Assembly: GCF_040610475.1 (NCBI RefSeq)
Contig: NZ_JBEXMJ010000005.1
Location: 133,631 to 197,630, forward strand
Direction: 5' to 3'
From: Actinopolymorpha sp. NPDC004070
Lineage (GTDB): Bacteria; Actinomycetota; Actinomycetes; Propionibacteriales; Actinopolymorphaceae
DNA: 64,000 nt
Notes under the pieces: generated by a model
Told to the model about the DNA's origin: nothing
What the model saw: the letters and a program-made list of their open reading frames with translations, nothing else
Databases searched by the model: none
Shown: one piece after another, positions 51,592 through 60,042 of the stretch
Position numbering within the stretch: the first letter of the stretch is position 1
Layout of the letters: every line of letters begins with the position of its first letter
Position numbers and translations under genes: made by a program

Positions 51592-52602
51592 CTAGGCGAG
51601 CACGCCCACGGAGTCGGCCGCGACGGCGTACCGCAGCGGTTCACCGCGCAGGAACGCCACGACGTCCTCCACCATCGCCTGCCCCTGCCGGGCGTGGGAG
51701 TCGACGGTGTGGCCCGCGGTGTGCGGGGACAGGATGGCGTTCGGAATCTGCCGCCAGGGGCTGTCGGGCGCCAGTGGTTCGGTGGGGAACACGTCGAGCG
51801 CGGCCCGGATCCGGCCGGACCGGAGCTCCGCGGCCAGGGCGGCCTCGTCGACCAGGCCACCCCGCGCGGCGTTGACGAGCAGCGCGCCGTCGGCGAGCAG
51901 CGACAGCTCCCGGGCGCCGAGCAGCCCCTGCGTCTGCGGCAGCAGCGGCGCGTGCAGGGTCACCACGTCGCTGTCGCGCAACAGGTCGGGCAGCTCCACC
52001 GGTGTCACGCCGAGTTCTTCCGCCTCCGCCGCGGTGAGCAACGGGTCGGCGACGAGCACCCGTGCGCCGAACGCCCGCAGCAGGGCGATCACCGCCCGGC
52101 CGGTCCGGCTGGCACCCACCACACCGACGGTCCGTGCACCGAGCAGCCGGCCGGGGTACCGCTCGCGCAGCGCGCCCCACTCCTGACCGGTACGCAGGCC
52201 CGCGTCGAGCGCCGGCAGGTCACGCAACGCCGACAGGATCTGCAGGATGACCAGCTCGGCCACCGAGTCGGCGATCAGCCCGGCCGACTGGCACACCGTC
52301 AGCCGGGCGCCCACCGCGTCCTGCGGGACCAGCGACCGGATGCTGCCCGCGGTGTGCGCCACCAGCCGAAGGTCGGGCGACTTCGCCAGCACCTGCTCGG
52401 TGAGCGGTGGCGTACCCCACCCGGTGAGGCAGGCGACCGCGCCGTCCAGCAGCCCGGCCAGGTCCCACTCCCCCGGCGGTCCTTCGGCCCACCGCACCCG
52501 CGCCGCGCCGGTGAGCCGGCGTTCGGCCGCGGGCGTCAGCACCATCGCGCGGGTCTGCTCGGTCAGCAGGACCGCCACCACCGCACGTGCGTCGGTCGAC
52601 AT
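51592..52602 (-). CDS. D-2-hydroxyacid dehydrogenase family protein
   Basis: A 336-residue NAD-dependent enzyme. The nucleotide loop is VGVVGASRTGRAVIALLR, a GASxTG variant of GxGxxG. The catalytic Arg is in NAARGGLVDE, Glu in FPTEPLAP, and His in LSPHTAGHT. Members reduce or oxidise 2-hydroxy acids such as glyoxylate, hydroxypyruvate or sugar 2-keto acids. In this operon a keto-aldonate is plausible. The ATG at 52602 lies about ten bases after GGGAGG; a GTG six bases earlier is possible. Confidence 0.88.
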   Translation of the reverse strand: MSTDARAVVAVLLTEQTRAMVLTPAAERRLTGAARVRWAEGPPGEWDLAGLLDGAVACLTGWGTPPLTEQVLAKSPDLRLVAHTAGSIRSLVPQDAVGARLTVCQSAGLIADSVAELVILQILSALRDLPALDAGLRTGQEWGALRERYPGRLLGARTVGVVGASRTGRAVIALLRAFGARVLVADPLLTAAEAEELGVTPVELPDLLRDSDVVTLHAPLLPQTQGLLGARELSLLADGALLVNAARGGLVDEAALAAELRSGRIRAALDVFPTEPLAPDSPWRQIPNAILSPHTAGHTVDSHARQGQAMVEDVVAFLRGEPLRYAVAADSVGVLA

Positions 52603-52647
52603 TCGCACTACCTCCCTCACCGCGCGCCCGGGCGTCCCAGGCGCTAC

Positions 52648-53394
52648 TCAGGGCTGGCTGGGGTAGAGCAACAACTCCGGTACGTAGGCCCTGCTGGGCA
52701 ACGCCATCACCGCGAGACACATCCGGGCGACGTCGTCCGGTCGCAGTGCGGCGGCCAGCTGTTCGGGGGTCGGCGCCACCGGCCGGCGTTCGACCAACGG
52801 GGTGTCGGTGAAACCCGGGAACAACACGCTGACCCGGATGCCGTTCGCCCGCTCCTCCTCCATCGTGGCGTGCGCGAGCGCTGCCACGCCGGCCTTGCTG
52901 GCCTGGTAGCCGACACCGGACGCGTCCGGGCGCTTCGCCGCGGAGGAGGAGATGTGCACGAGCAGGCCGTCGCCCTGTGCGCGGAACGTCGGCAGCACCG
53001 CCTGGGTGAGGACGTACGCCGCGTCCAGGTTGGTCGACAGCAGCTCCCGCCACCCGGCGGGGCTGAGGTCGGTCAGGGATCGCTCGCGGACGTTGGTGCC
53101 CACGCTGTTGACGAGTGCGTCGAGACCGCCGTACTCGCGTACCGCCACGTCGACGGCACGGCCGACAGCGTCGGCGTCGGTGGCGTCACCGGCGACGACC
53201 AGTGCCTGGCCCCCGGCGGCGCCGATCTCCTCGGCCAGCTTGGTGAGAGCGTCGGCCCGTCGGGCGAACAGCACCAGGCGAGCGCCCGCGCCGGCAGCGG
53301 CGAGCGCGGTGGCCCGGCCCATGCCGCTGCTCGCGCCGGCCACCAGCACCCGCCTGCCGAACAGGCCACCGTCGTTCACCCGGTCACCACTCAC
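52648..53394 (-). CDS. SDR-family oxidoreductase
   Basis: A 248-residue SDR. The cofactor motif is VLVAGASSGMGRATALAA (about residues 16-33), then DALVNSVGTN, and the Tyr-Lys pair is in VGYQASKAGVAAL. It lacks the C-terminal glycine signature of its neighbour at 50773, so the two SDRs are not recent duplicates. It lies 42 bases downstream of the aldehyde dehydrogenase. The start is the GTG at 53394; the ribosome site is poor, and translation may rely on coupling with the upstream gene. Confidence 0.88.
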   Translation of the reverse strand: MSGDRVNDGGLFGRRVLVAGASSGMGRATALAAAGAGARLVLFARRADALTKLAEEIGAAGGQALVVAGDATDADAVGRAVDVAVREYGGLDALVNSVGTNVRERSLTDLSPAGWRELLSTNLDAAYVLTQAVLPTFRAQGDGLLVHISSSAAKRPDASGVGYQASKAGVAALAHATMEEERANGIRVSVLFPGFTDTPLVERRPVAPTPEQLAAALRPDDVARMCLAVMALPSRAYVPELLLYPSQP

Positions 53395-53436
53395 GAGACG
53401 CCCCGTCCACGATGCCGTTGGTCATCCCGTCGACGG

Positions 53437-54930
53437 TCACGCCGACACGTCGTCCTTCGTCAAGGTGCCGTTGACGCGGCGCGGGATGCCCAGCACGTTG
53501 CGGTCGCGCAGCGCCTCCGGCAGGAGCTCCTCCGGCATCGTCTGGTAGCTCACCGGCCGCAGGAACCTGCGGATCGCGGTGGTGCCCACCGAGGTGTGCA
53601 ACGAGGCCGTGGTGGCGGGCCAGGGTCCGCCGTGCTGCATGGCGTACGTCACCGAGACACCGGTCGGCCAGCCGCCCCACAGGATCCGGCCCGCCCGGTC
53701 GCGCAGCAGGTCCATCAGCCAGCCGAGGTCAGCGGCGTCGGTCTCCTCGCCGTGGATGGTCGCGGTGAGGTTGCCGCCGAAGGCCTCCGCGGCCCGCCGC
53801 AGCTCGTCCTGGCCGTCGTACTCCACCACCAGCGAGAAGGGCCCGAAGCACTCCTCCAGCAGCGTGTCGGCGTTGTCCAGCAGCACCGGGACGGTGGTCT
53901 TCACCAGCGTCGGCCCGGCCACCAGGCCGTCGACTCCGGACGCCTCGACGAGCGGGGTCACCCCGGGCGTGCCGACAATCTTCGGCAGACCCTCGCCGTA
54001 GCCCTCGGCGATGCGCTTGTTGAGCAGCGAGGCCGGAGGGACGTCACCGGCCGCCGCGACGATCGCGTCGTCCAGCCCGTGCCCGGCGGGAACGAACAGC
54101 AGGCCCGGCTTGGTGCAGAACTGACCGGCGCCGAGCGTCGCCGAGCCGACGAAGCCGGAGGCGATCTCGTCCCCGCGTGCCTTGACCGCGGCCGGGGTCA
54201 CGAAGACGGGGTTGAGGCTGCCCAGCTCGCCGTAGAACGGGATCGGGTCCGGACGCTGGGAGGCGATGTCGAACAGCGCCCGGCCGCCGGGAATGGAGCC
54301 GGTGAACGAGCCCGCCTTGATCCGCGGGTCCTTCAGCGCCTCGACGCCGCGTTCGAAGCTGAAGATCACGTCGAACGTGCCGTCCGGCGCGCCCGCCTCG
54401 GCCAGTGCGCCGCGGACGATCTCGCCGGTGCGCTGGGACAGCCGCGGGTGGCCGGAGTGGGCCTTGACGATGATCGGGTTGCCGGCCGCGAGTCCGGAGG
54501 CGGTGTCGCCGCCGGCCACGCTGAACGCGAACGGGAAGTTGCTGGCGGCGTAGACCAGCACCGGTCCGAGCGGCACCAGCATGCGGCGCAGGTCCGGACG
54601 CGGGCCCATGCCCCAGTCGGGGTCGGACTGGTCGACGATCGCCTCGAGGTAGGAGCCCTCCTCCAGCACCTCACCGAACAGCCGCAGCTGGAACGTCGTC
54701 CGGGTCAGCTCGCCCCTCAGGCGGGCCTCGGCCAGGTGGGACTCCTCGATCGCCAGGGGGACGAGCTCGTCCGCGGCGGCGTCGAGCGCGTCGGCCACGG
54801 CCCGCAGCAGCCGGGCGCGTTCGGCCGGTCGCAGCGCGCCTAGCGGACCCGCGGCGGCGGTGGCGGCGGCGAGGATCGACTCCAGTTCCGCAGGCGTGGT
54901 GGGGCTCGGAGCGGTCGTGGGTGCGGTCAT
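53437..54930 (-). CDS. Aldehyde dehydrogenase, 2,5-dioxovalerate (ketoglutarate semialdehyde) type
   Basis: A 497-residue NAD(P)-dependent dehydrogenase. The catalytic Glu is in PFYGELGSLNPVFV (about residue 235) and the catalytic Cys in GQFCTKPGLLFVP (about 272). NFPFAFSVAGGDTASGLAAG gives the cofactor region. The SVAGGDTAS motif is typical of the ketoglutarate-semialdehyde group, which ends oxidative pathways for pentoses and uronates. The ATG at 54930 overlaps the FAH hydrolase stop as ATGA, so the two are coupled. Confidence 0.88.
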   Translation of the reverse strand: MTAPTTAPSPTTPAELESILAAATAAAGPLGALRPAERARLLRAVADALDAAADELVPLAIEESHLAEARLRGELTRTTFQLRLFGEVLEEGSYLEAIVDQSDPDWGMGPRPDLRRMLVPLGPVLVYAASNFPFAFSVAGGDTASGLAAGNPIIVKAHSGHPRLSQRTGEIVRGALAEAGAPDGTFDVIFSFERGVEALKDPRIKAGSFTGSIPGGRALFDIASQRPDPIPFYGELGSLNPVFVTPAAVKARGDEIASGFVGSATLGAGQFCTKPGLLFVPAGHGLDDAIVAAAGDVPPASLLNKRIAEGYGEGLPKIVGTPGVTPLVEASGVDGLVAGPTLVKTTVPVLLDNADTLLEECFGPFSLVVEYDGQDELRRAAEAFGGNLTATIHGEETDAADLGWLMDLLRDRAGRILWGGWPTGVSVTYAMQHGGPWPATTASLHTSVGTTAIRRFLRPVSYQTMPEELLPEALRDRNVLGIPRRVNGTLTKDDVSA

Positions 54931-55844
54931 CGGGCTACCTCCCGGGCGAACGGATCGGACAGGGCGTCGACGAGCCACGACAGCGGCTCCTTGCCGACGA
55001 CCACCGGATTGGACAGTACGCCGACCTCGGCGACCTCGATCTCGACGCGGTCACCGCCGGCGAGGGTGAACGACATCTCGGGGATGATCCCGGTGCCGGT
55101 GGCGAGGAACGCACCGGCCGGGTGGGCGTCACCGCGGAACAGATAGTCGACCAGCGTCTCCAGGTCGCGGTGCATCCGCGCGGTCGACGTCTCGCCCTTC
55201 CAGGCGGTCTGGCCGTCGCGGACGACGGCGAGGGTGATGTCGAGCGCGGTGGCGTCGGGGATCTCCCACGCGGGCCGGATGCCGGTCGAGACGGCGCAGC
55301 TGCCGGCGTAGACCTTGGCCTGCGGGAGATAGAGCGGGTTCTCGCCCTCGATGGAGCGCGAGCTCATGTCGTTGCAGGCGACGTACCCCACGATCTCGCC
55401 GCGCGCGTTGGCGACCACGCCCAGCTCGGGCTCGGGGACGTCCAGACCCGAGTCGGCGCGGATCGCGACCGGCTCCCCGTCGGTGACGACGCGCCAGGCG
55501 GGAGCCTTGAAGAAGAGTTCGGGGCGCTCCGCCTCGTACACCTTCTGGTAGGCGTCCTTCTGGCTGCTCTCCTCCACCCGGGCGGCCATCGAGCGCTCGT
55601 ACGTCACGCCGGAGGCCCACACCTCGGTCAGCCCGTCGACCGGCGGAAGCAGCAGCACCTGCGACACGTCGAGGGTCTCCCCGCCGGCTCCGGCGCCTTC
55701 CAGCAGCCCGCGCAACTCCGCGAGGGGCAGCCGGAGGAGTTCGCTGACGCTTCCGACTCCGGCCAGCGGACTCACCCGGCCGGCACGTCGGACTCCTACC
55801 CGGACAGCACGGTCGCTGCGATCGGCGTATCGGACGATCTCCAC
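54927..55844 (-). CDS. Fumarylacetoacetate hydrolase (FAH) family protein
   Basis: A 305-residue protein. Metal ligands are suggested by DVPEPELGVVAN and by the GYVACNDMSSRSIEGENPLY region, and TGTGIIPEMSFTLAGGDRVE is the usual C-terminal strand. FAH-family members in sugar-acid operons act as 2,4-diketo-3-deoxy-aldonate hydrolases or keto-deoxy-acid dehydratases. It begins the run of catabolic genes (FAH, aldehyde dehydrogenase, SDR, hydroxyacid dehydrogenase, SDR). The GTG at 55844 follows GAGGAGG. It lies 81 bases after the IclR gene on the same strand. Confidence 0.88.
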   Translation of the reverse strand: MEIVRYADRSDRAVRVGVRRAGRVSPLAGVGSVSELLRLPLAELRGLLEGAGAGGETLDVSQVLLLPPVDGLTEVWASGVTYERSMAARVEESSQKDAYQKVYEAERPELFFKAPAWRVVTDGEPVAIRADSGLDVPEPELGVVANARGEIVGYVACNDMSSRSIEGENPLYLPQAKVYAGSCAVSTGIRPAWEIPDATALDITLAVVRDGQTAWKGETSTARMHRDLETLVDYLFRGDAHPAGAFLATGTGIIPEMSFTLAGGDRVEIEVAEVGVLSNPVVVGKEPLSWLVDALSDPFAREVAR

Positions 55845-55925
55845 GGGACCTCCTCAGCCAGTCAACTGACAGTCATCTGATGTATCGCGGTCTGCGCAAG
55901 TCTTGCAAAGAATCGCCGGAACGTC

Positions 55926-56723
55926 TCACCCCGGTCCACCACGGCTGTCCGGGCGCGGGGTCGGGACATGTCCCAGGCGGCTGGACAACGCGCTCGCACC
56001 CTCCCGGACCAGACCGGCCAGCTCCGTGGCGCGTTCGGGCGACCAGCGGACGGTCGGGACGGAGATGCTCATCGCCGCGACGGTGGTTCCGGTGTGGTCG
56101 GCGACCGGCGCGGCCACGCAGGCGACCGCCTCGTTGGACTCGCAGTACTCCTGCGCCAGCCCGTCGGTGCGGACCGCGCCGAGGCGTTCGCGCAGTTGCC
56201 GCGAGGTGGTGAGGCTGCGGCCGGTCAGCCCCGGCAGCCGCCGCCCGGGCGGGAACAACGTGTCCAGGGTGCGTTGCTCCAGCCGGGCCAGCAACATCAG
56301 CCCGACCGCCGTGCAGTGCGCGGGCAGCCGGCGGCCGACCGCGGACACCATCCGGACCGGGTGGGTGCTGTCCACCTTCGCGACGTACACGACCTCCCGG
56401 CCCTCCAGGACCGCCACGTGCACGGTCTCGTCGCAGGCGGCCGCGACCTCCTCCGCGGCTGCCTGGCCCTCGCGGGCCAGGTCGAGACGTTCGGCGTACG
56501 CTGAACCGAGGTGGAACACCCCTACGCCGAGCCGGAACCGGTGCGGCTGGCCGGGCACTGGTGCGAGGTAGGAACGTTCCACCAGAGTGCCGACGAGCTC
56601 GTGCACGGTCGTACGGGGAAGAGCGAGCTTGGCGTGGATCTCCGGGATCGACAGCTCCTCGGTCGTCCCGAACAGTTCGAGAATGTCCAGCGCGCGGAGC
56701 ACCGCGGGGACCGCTCGACCCAT
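55926..56723 (-). CDS. IclR-family transcriptional regulator
   Basis: A 265-residue regulator. The N-terminal winged HTH spans about residues 5-65 (ALDILELFGTTEELSIPEIH, then LPRTTVHELVGTLVE). The effector domain includes ETVHVAVLEGREVVYVAKVD and LPAHCTAVGLMLLA, with the Cys and Gly loop, and GLAQEYCESNEAVACVAAPV. Effectors are usually small organic or sugar acids. The ATG at 56723 follows GGAGG-rich sequence. It is divergent from the U32-like gene and immediately upstream of the FAH operon, which it probably controls. Confidence 0.9.
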   Translation of the reverse strand: MGRAVPAVLRALDILELFGTTEELSIPEIHAKLALPRTTVHELVGTLVERSYLAPVPGQPHRFRLGVGVFHLGSAYAERLDLAREGQAAAEEVAAACDETVHVAVLEGREVVYVAKVDSTHPVRMVSAVGRRLPAHCTAVGLMLLARLEQRTLDTLFPPGRRLPGLTGRSLTTSRQLRERLGAVRTDGLAQEYCESNEAVACVAAPVADHTGTTVAAMSISVPTVRWSPERATELAGLVREGASALSSRLGHVPTPRPDSRGGPG

Positions 56724-56819
56724 CGCTTCCGCACCTCCACACGGGTTTCCTGCCAGCGCGCGCCGTTGTTCGCCCACCCGAACGCAGCTTGACGACAGTG
56801 TGATCGAATCGCAACGATG

Positions 56820-56852
56820 TCCGAGTATACGGATGTCGTTCGAGATACCGGA
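56820..56852. promoter_or_regulatory. Two related TCCG/CGGA operator-like sites between IclR and U32-like genes
   Basis: TCCGAGTATACGGA (56820-56833) and TTCGAGATACCGGA (56839-56852) match at 9 of 14 positions and have complementary ends. They are about 19 bases apart in the divergent promoter, the usual layout for IclR tetramer binding. Confidence 0.4.
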
Positions 56853-56877
56853 CAATCCATTCTGCTAGGGGGACCTC

Positions 56878-57825
56878 GTGGCCGGGACACCAGCGTCGCA
56901 CCTGTTGGACATCCTCGAGCTTCCCCGGGGCGACCTGAACGACCTGCCCGCCTCGGCCAAGCGGTTCCCCGACGGCGTCCGCTACCGGGTGGAGATCCCG
57001 AGCACCGAGGGCCCGCGCTGCCTGGAGGCTGCGCTGGAGGAGTCCGAACGCCTGGAGGTGCCGGTACGCCGGATCTCCCAGGGCAGCGGGGTGTTCCTGC
57101 TCACCGACGCCGAGCTGGACGAGATGGCCGAGCAGGCCCGGTCCGCCGGCGTCGAGGTGAGCCTGTTCGCCCGCCCGTGCGCCGGCTGGGGCACTTCGGC
57201 CACCGCGCGTTCGCAGGCCGGCGGTGGGTTCGCGGCCGCCGCCCACGGGCAGGACCAGGTGTCCGCCGTACTCGAGGACGTCGTCCGGGCCGCCGAACAC
57301 GGCATCCGCAGCGTGCTGATCGCCGACCTCGGCGTGCTGGCGGCGTTCGGGAAGCTGCGGGCCGCGGGTCACCTGCCCGCCGACATGCAGGCCAAGGTCT
57401 CGGTGATGCTGCCCGTCACCAACGCCGCGACCGCACGGGTGCTGGAGGACCTCGGTGCCGACACGCTCAACCTGGCAACGGACCTGAGCCTGGCGCAGAT
57501 CGCCGCCATCCGCGCCGTGGTGGACGTACCGCTTGATGTGTACGTGGAGGCACCGGACAACCTCGGCGGCTACGTCCGGCACCACGAGCTTCCCCGGCTG
57601 ATCGAGGTGGCCGCACCGGTGTATGTCAAGTTCGGCTTGCGCAACGCGCCGGACGTCTACCCCGCCGGCACCCACCTGGAAGCCACCACCGTCGCGCTCA
57701 CCCGCGAACGCGTGCGGCGGGCCCGGCTCGGGATGGACCTGCTGGCCCGCCACGGTGCGGCCGAGGCGACGTCGGAACGCAACGCCGAGGGGCTCGCGGT
57801 CCCGGTCAAGGCCACCACCGCCTGA
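56878..57825 (+). CDS. Predicted TIM-barrel protein, peptidase U32-like
   Basis: A 315-residue cytoplasmic protein. Repeated beta-alpha units run through it: IRSVLIADLGVLAAFGKLRA, VSVMLPVTNAATARVLEDLG, ADTLNLATDLSLAQIAAIRA and VPLDVYVEAPDNLGGYVRHH. I recall this as a U32-peptidase-like group in sugar-acid loci, but the U32 consensus Cys residues are absent, and aldolase-type barrels are an alternative. There is no clear Schiff-base Lys context. The GTG at 56878 follows AGGGGG. It is divergent from IclR, so a metabolic role in the locus is inferred. Confidence 0.5.
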   Translation: MAGTPASHLLDILELPRGDLNDLPASAKRFPDGVRYRVEIPSTEGPRCLEAALEESERLEVPVRRISQGSGVFLLTDAELDEMAEQARSAGVEVSLFARPCAGWGTSATARSQAGGGFAAAAHGQDQVSAVLEDVVRAAEHGIRSVLIADLGVLAAFGKLRAAGHLPADMQAKVSVMLPVTNAATARVLEDLGADTLNLATDLSLAQIAAIRAVVDVPLDVYVEAPDNLGGYVRHHELPRLIEVAAPVYVKFGLRNAPDVYPAGTHLEATTVALTRERVRRARLGMDLLARHGAAEATSERNAEGLAVPVKATTA

Positions 57826-57897
57826 GCAGCCTTCTTCCCTCTCTGACCTCCTGGACCTCGGTCCGCCCGCGTCATCAGGTCGGCGCATGGTCGGTCC

Positions 57898-59616
57898 TCA
57901 TGGTCGTTGCACTGTCTGCTGCGGGTCCACCCACTCCGGCGGGATGTACTCGGGGTGGCCGTGGCTGCCCATCCGGACCTGCCAGCCCTTGTGGTGGACG
58001 AAGGTGTGATGGGCCTTGCAGAGCAGTACTCCGTTCGACAGGTCCGTCGGCCCGAAGTCGTCCCAGGCGGTCATGTGATGCGCGATGCAGCGGCGTTCGG
58101 GGACTTGGCAGCCGGGAAAGTGGCAGTGGGACCCGTCCCGGACGGCGAGTGCGCGGCGTTGTGCTTCGGTGAAGAAGCGGTCGGCCATGCCGACGTCGAG
58201 GACTTCGCCGTTGCCGGCGAGCACCACCGGGATGATGTTCGCGTCACACACCATCCGCCGGATCGTGGCGACCGAGATCGGCTCGCCGCGCAGGCCGAGG
58301 ATCCTCGCTGACCCGCCACCGCCACACTTGCTACAGCCGTCGTGCGGGTCGATGCGGCCAGTGGGATCGCTGCGGTCATCGGTGTCATCGGAGTCGAAGG
58401 CATCGCTGGGATCGTGGGCAGCCTCCGGCCTCGCCGCACCCTCGGGCAGTTCGGTGTCGGCGTCGCCTTCTGCCCCGAGGCCCCAGTCCTCGGGCCCGAT
58501 ATCTGTTTCCGGATCGGATCCGAGCGTGTCAGCTTCGGGCTCGGGTCCGGTGGCGGTGTTCGGTTGTGGAGGTTGGCCGGGTTCTCGTGGTTCGGCCCCG
58601 GCGCTCTTGTTGGACCTGGCGTTCCTGCGCTGGGCTTGACGCTGGGCTTGGCGCGTGGAGTCGGGAGTCTGACAGTTGCAGGGCATGGGGCGGACGGGGT
58701 TGAGGTCGTCGATGGTGCCGAACCCGAGCCCGGTCAGCAGCTGGTCAATTCCGATGGTGACGGTGACGCAGTCTCGCCCGCGGCCGCGGTTGGGAGATGC
58801 GTGGGCTTCGGTCGCAAGGCCCACGAGTTCGGCGAACGCGTCTCCGCGTTTTTGGTCCAAGGGCCGTTCGTCGGGGTCGGGGCGGGTGTCGGAGGCGACC
58901 AGCGCCTCGATGAGCTTGCGGAGGGCTTCCATCTCCACCGCCGGCAGCTTGACCACCACCGTTTCCGACCCGGGGATGCCGTTGGCGATGTAGCGCAGGG
59001 ACCGTTTGCGTTCGGCGGCGCGTTCGGCGTCGCCGAGTTCCTTGCCCAGCCGGCGTTCCCACTCCTCCGGCGCGAGGTACTGCAGCAACGCCCGGCCCAG
59101 CTGGCGGATGTCGTCGGGGTTGCGCCGCCTGGACCAGGTGATCAGATACTCCTCGGCCTTCACCCGCTGCTCGGCGCCGATGTAGGCGGGCAGGTCCTTG
59201 ATCGCGGACGCGATCACCTGCGCATGCTTGAACGACAACTCCCCACGCGCAAGAGCAGCGGCCGTCACCGTCACCGTACGGTCCAGATCACGCGCCAAGC
59301 CGACCGTCGCGGCCGCTTCGGTCTTCGACATCCGCTGCGCGGTGCGCAGCCACGCGTTCGTGGTCGCCGCTCCGGTGGTCTTGGCGATGTCGCAGGACTC
59401 GCCCTTGGCGACCATCGCCAGCTTCAGGGCGGCGAACTTGGCCTCGTCGGCCCGGTGCAGGTCGAACAGTCGGCCCAGCTTCTCGGGCCGCAGGGACAGC
59501 ATCGACCCGGCCAGCGTGTCGTCGAGGATGGTGCCGATCTGGACCAACGCAGCCTCCAGGCGCTGTTCGGCGTCAATGCCGTGCCAGCCTGAAGAATCCT
59601 GCATTGTCGAATGCAT
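57898..59616 (-). CDS. DUF222/HNH endonuclease domain protein
   Basis: A 572-residue protein of the widespread actinobacterial DUF222-HNH family (REP13E12-like). The N-terminal DUF222 part (about residues 20-290) includes RTAQRMSKTEAAATVGLARD and LSFKHAQVIASAIKDLP. A long low-complexity Pro/Asp/Glu region (about 330-440) follows. The HNH region holds CDANIIPVVL, SHCHFPGCQVPERRC, HHMTAWDDFGPTDLSNG and LLCKAHHTFVHHKGW, so the Cys and His metal and catalytic residues are kept. The ATG at 59616 has TAGTGT seven bases upstream (leaderless). These genes are often multi-copy and mobile-like. Confidence 0.9.
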   Translation of the reverse strand: MHSTMQDSSGWHGIDAEQRLEAALVQIGTILDDTLAGSMLSLRPEKLGRLFDLHRADEAKFAALKLAMVAKGESCDIAKTTGAATTNAWLRTAQRMSKTEAAATVGLARDLDRTVTVTAAALARGELSFKHAQVIASAIKDLPAYIGAEQRVKAEEYLITWSRRRNPDDIRQLGRALLQYLAPEEWERRLGKELGDAERAAERKRSLRYIANGIPGSETVVVKLPAVEMEALRKLIEALVASDTRPDPDERPLDQKRGDAFAELVGLATEAHASPNRGRGRDCVTVTIGIDQLLTGLGFGTIDDLNPVRPMPCNCQTPDSTRQAQRQAQRRNARSNKSAGAEPREPGQPPQPNTATGPEPEADTLGSDPETDIGPEDWGLGAEGDADTELPEGAARPEAAHDPSDAFDSDDTDDRSDPTGRIDPHDGCSKCGGGGSARILGLRGEPISVATIRRMVCDANIIPVVLAGNGEVLDVGMADRFFTEAQRRALAVRDGSHCHFPGCQVPERRCIAHHMTAWDDFGPTDLSNGVLLCKAHHTFVHHKGWQVRMGSHGHPEYIPPEWVDPQQTVQRP

Positions 59617-59623
59617 GTTCGAA

Positions 59624-59629
59624 ACACTA
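59624..59629 (-). promoter_or_regulatory. -10 element for leaderless HNH transcript
   Basis: TAGTGT on the minus strand lies seven bases before the ATG at 59616, with no ribosome site. Confidence 0.45.
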
Positions 59630-59736
59630 CAGGCTGCGATCGACTGCCAACCCGTTGTCCACAAGGACGCTCGAAAACACGCCGATCCGCTACCTGTGGA
59701 TGAAAAGCCGGCACGCAACGGGCTTCATGGGCGACC

Positions 59737-59996
59737 TCAGCTCGTACCGATGACCTGTTCGGCAAGCTGATGCGCCAGCCGTGCCGGGTCGGTATGGGGT
59801 TTCGTCACCCCGGCCGCGAGTGTGCCGTCGATGAGCAGCATGAGCTGGTCGGCGGCCGCCGACGGATGCCGGTGGCCGAGCCTGACGAGTTCCCCCTGCA
59901 AAGCTCGTGGACGCGTTCGCGGTACTCGGCGGTGATCTTGTGCGCGGGCGGGCGCTGGCCGAGGATCACAGCACACAGCTCGAGCCGGAGAAGGTC
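59737..59996 (-). pseudogene. C-terminal remnant of a TetR-family regulator, frameshifted
   Basis: The minus strand reads LLRLELCAVILGQRPPAHKI, then TAEYRERVHEL in one frame, then after a frame change near 59900, GELVRLGHRHPSAAADQLML and LIDGTLAAGVTKPHTDPARL to a TGA at 59737. That is a TetR C-terminal dimerisation domain. The HTH half is absent; the remnant starts just after the permease stop. Confidence 0.65.
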
Positions 59997-60042
59997 GCAA
60001 GACCGGCGGCGAGGTCCCACTGGCAGCCGAGTGAGCCACCGG

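Noticed and set aside
53459..53475. Third copy of the GTCAAG-N5-CTTGAC motif (GTCAAG-GTGCC-GTTGAC)
   Set aside because: One mismatch, and it lies in the 3' coding end of the aldehyde dehydrogenase, where an operator is unlikely.
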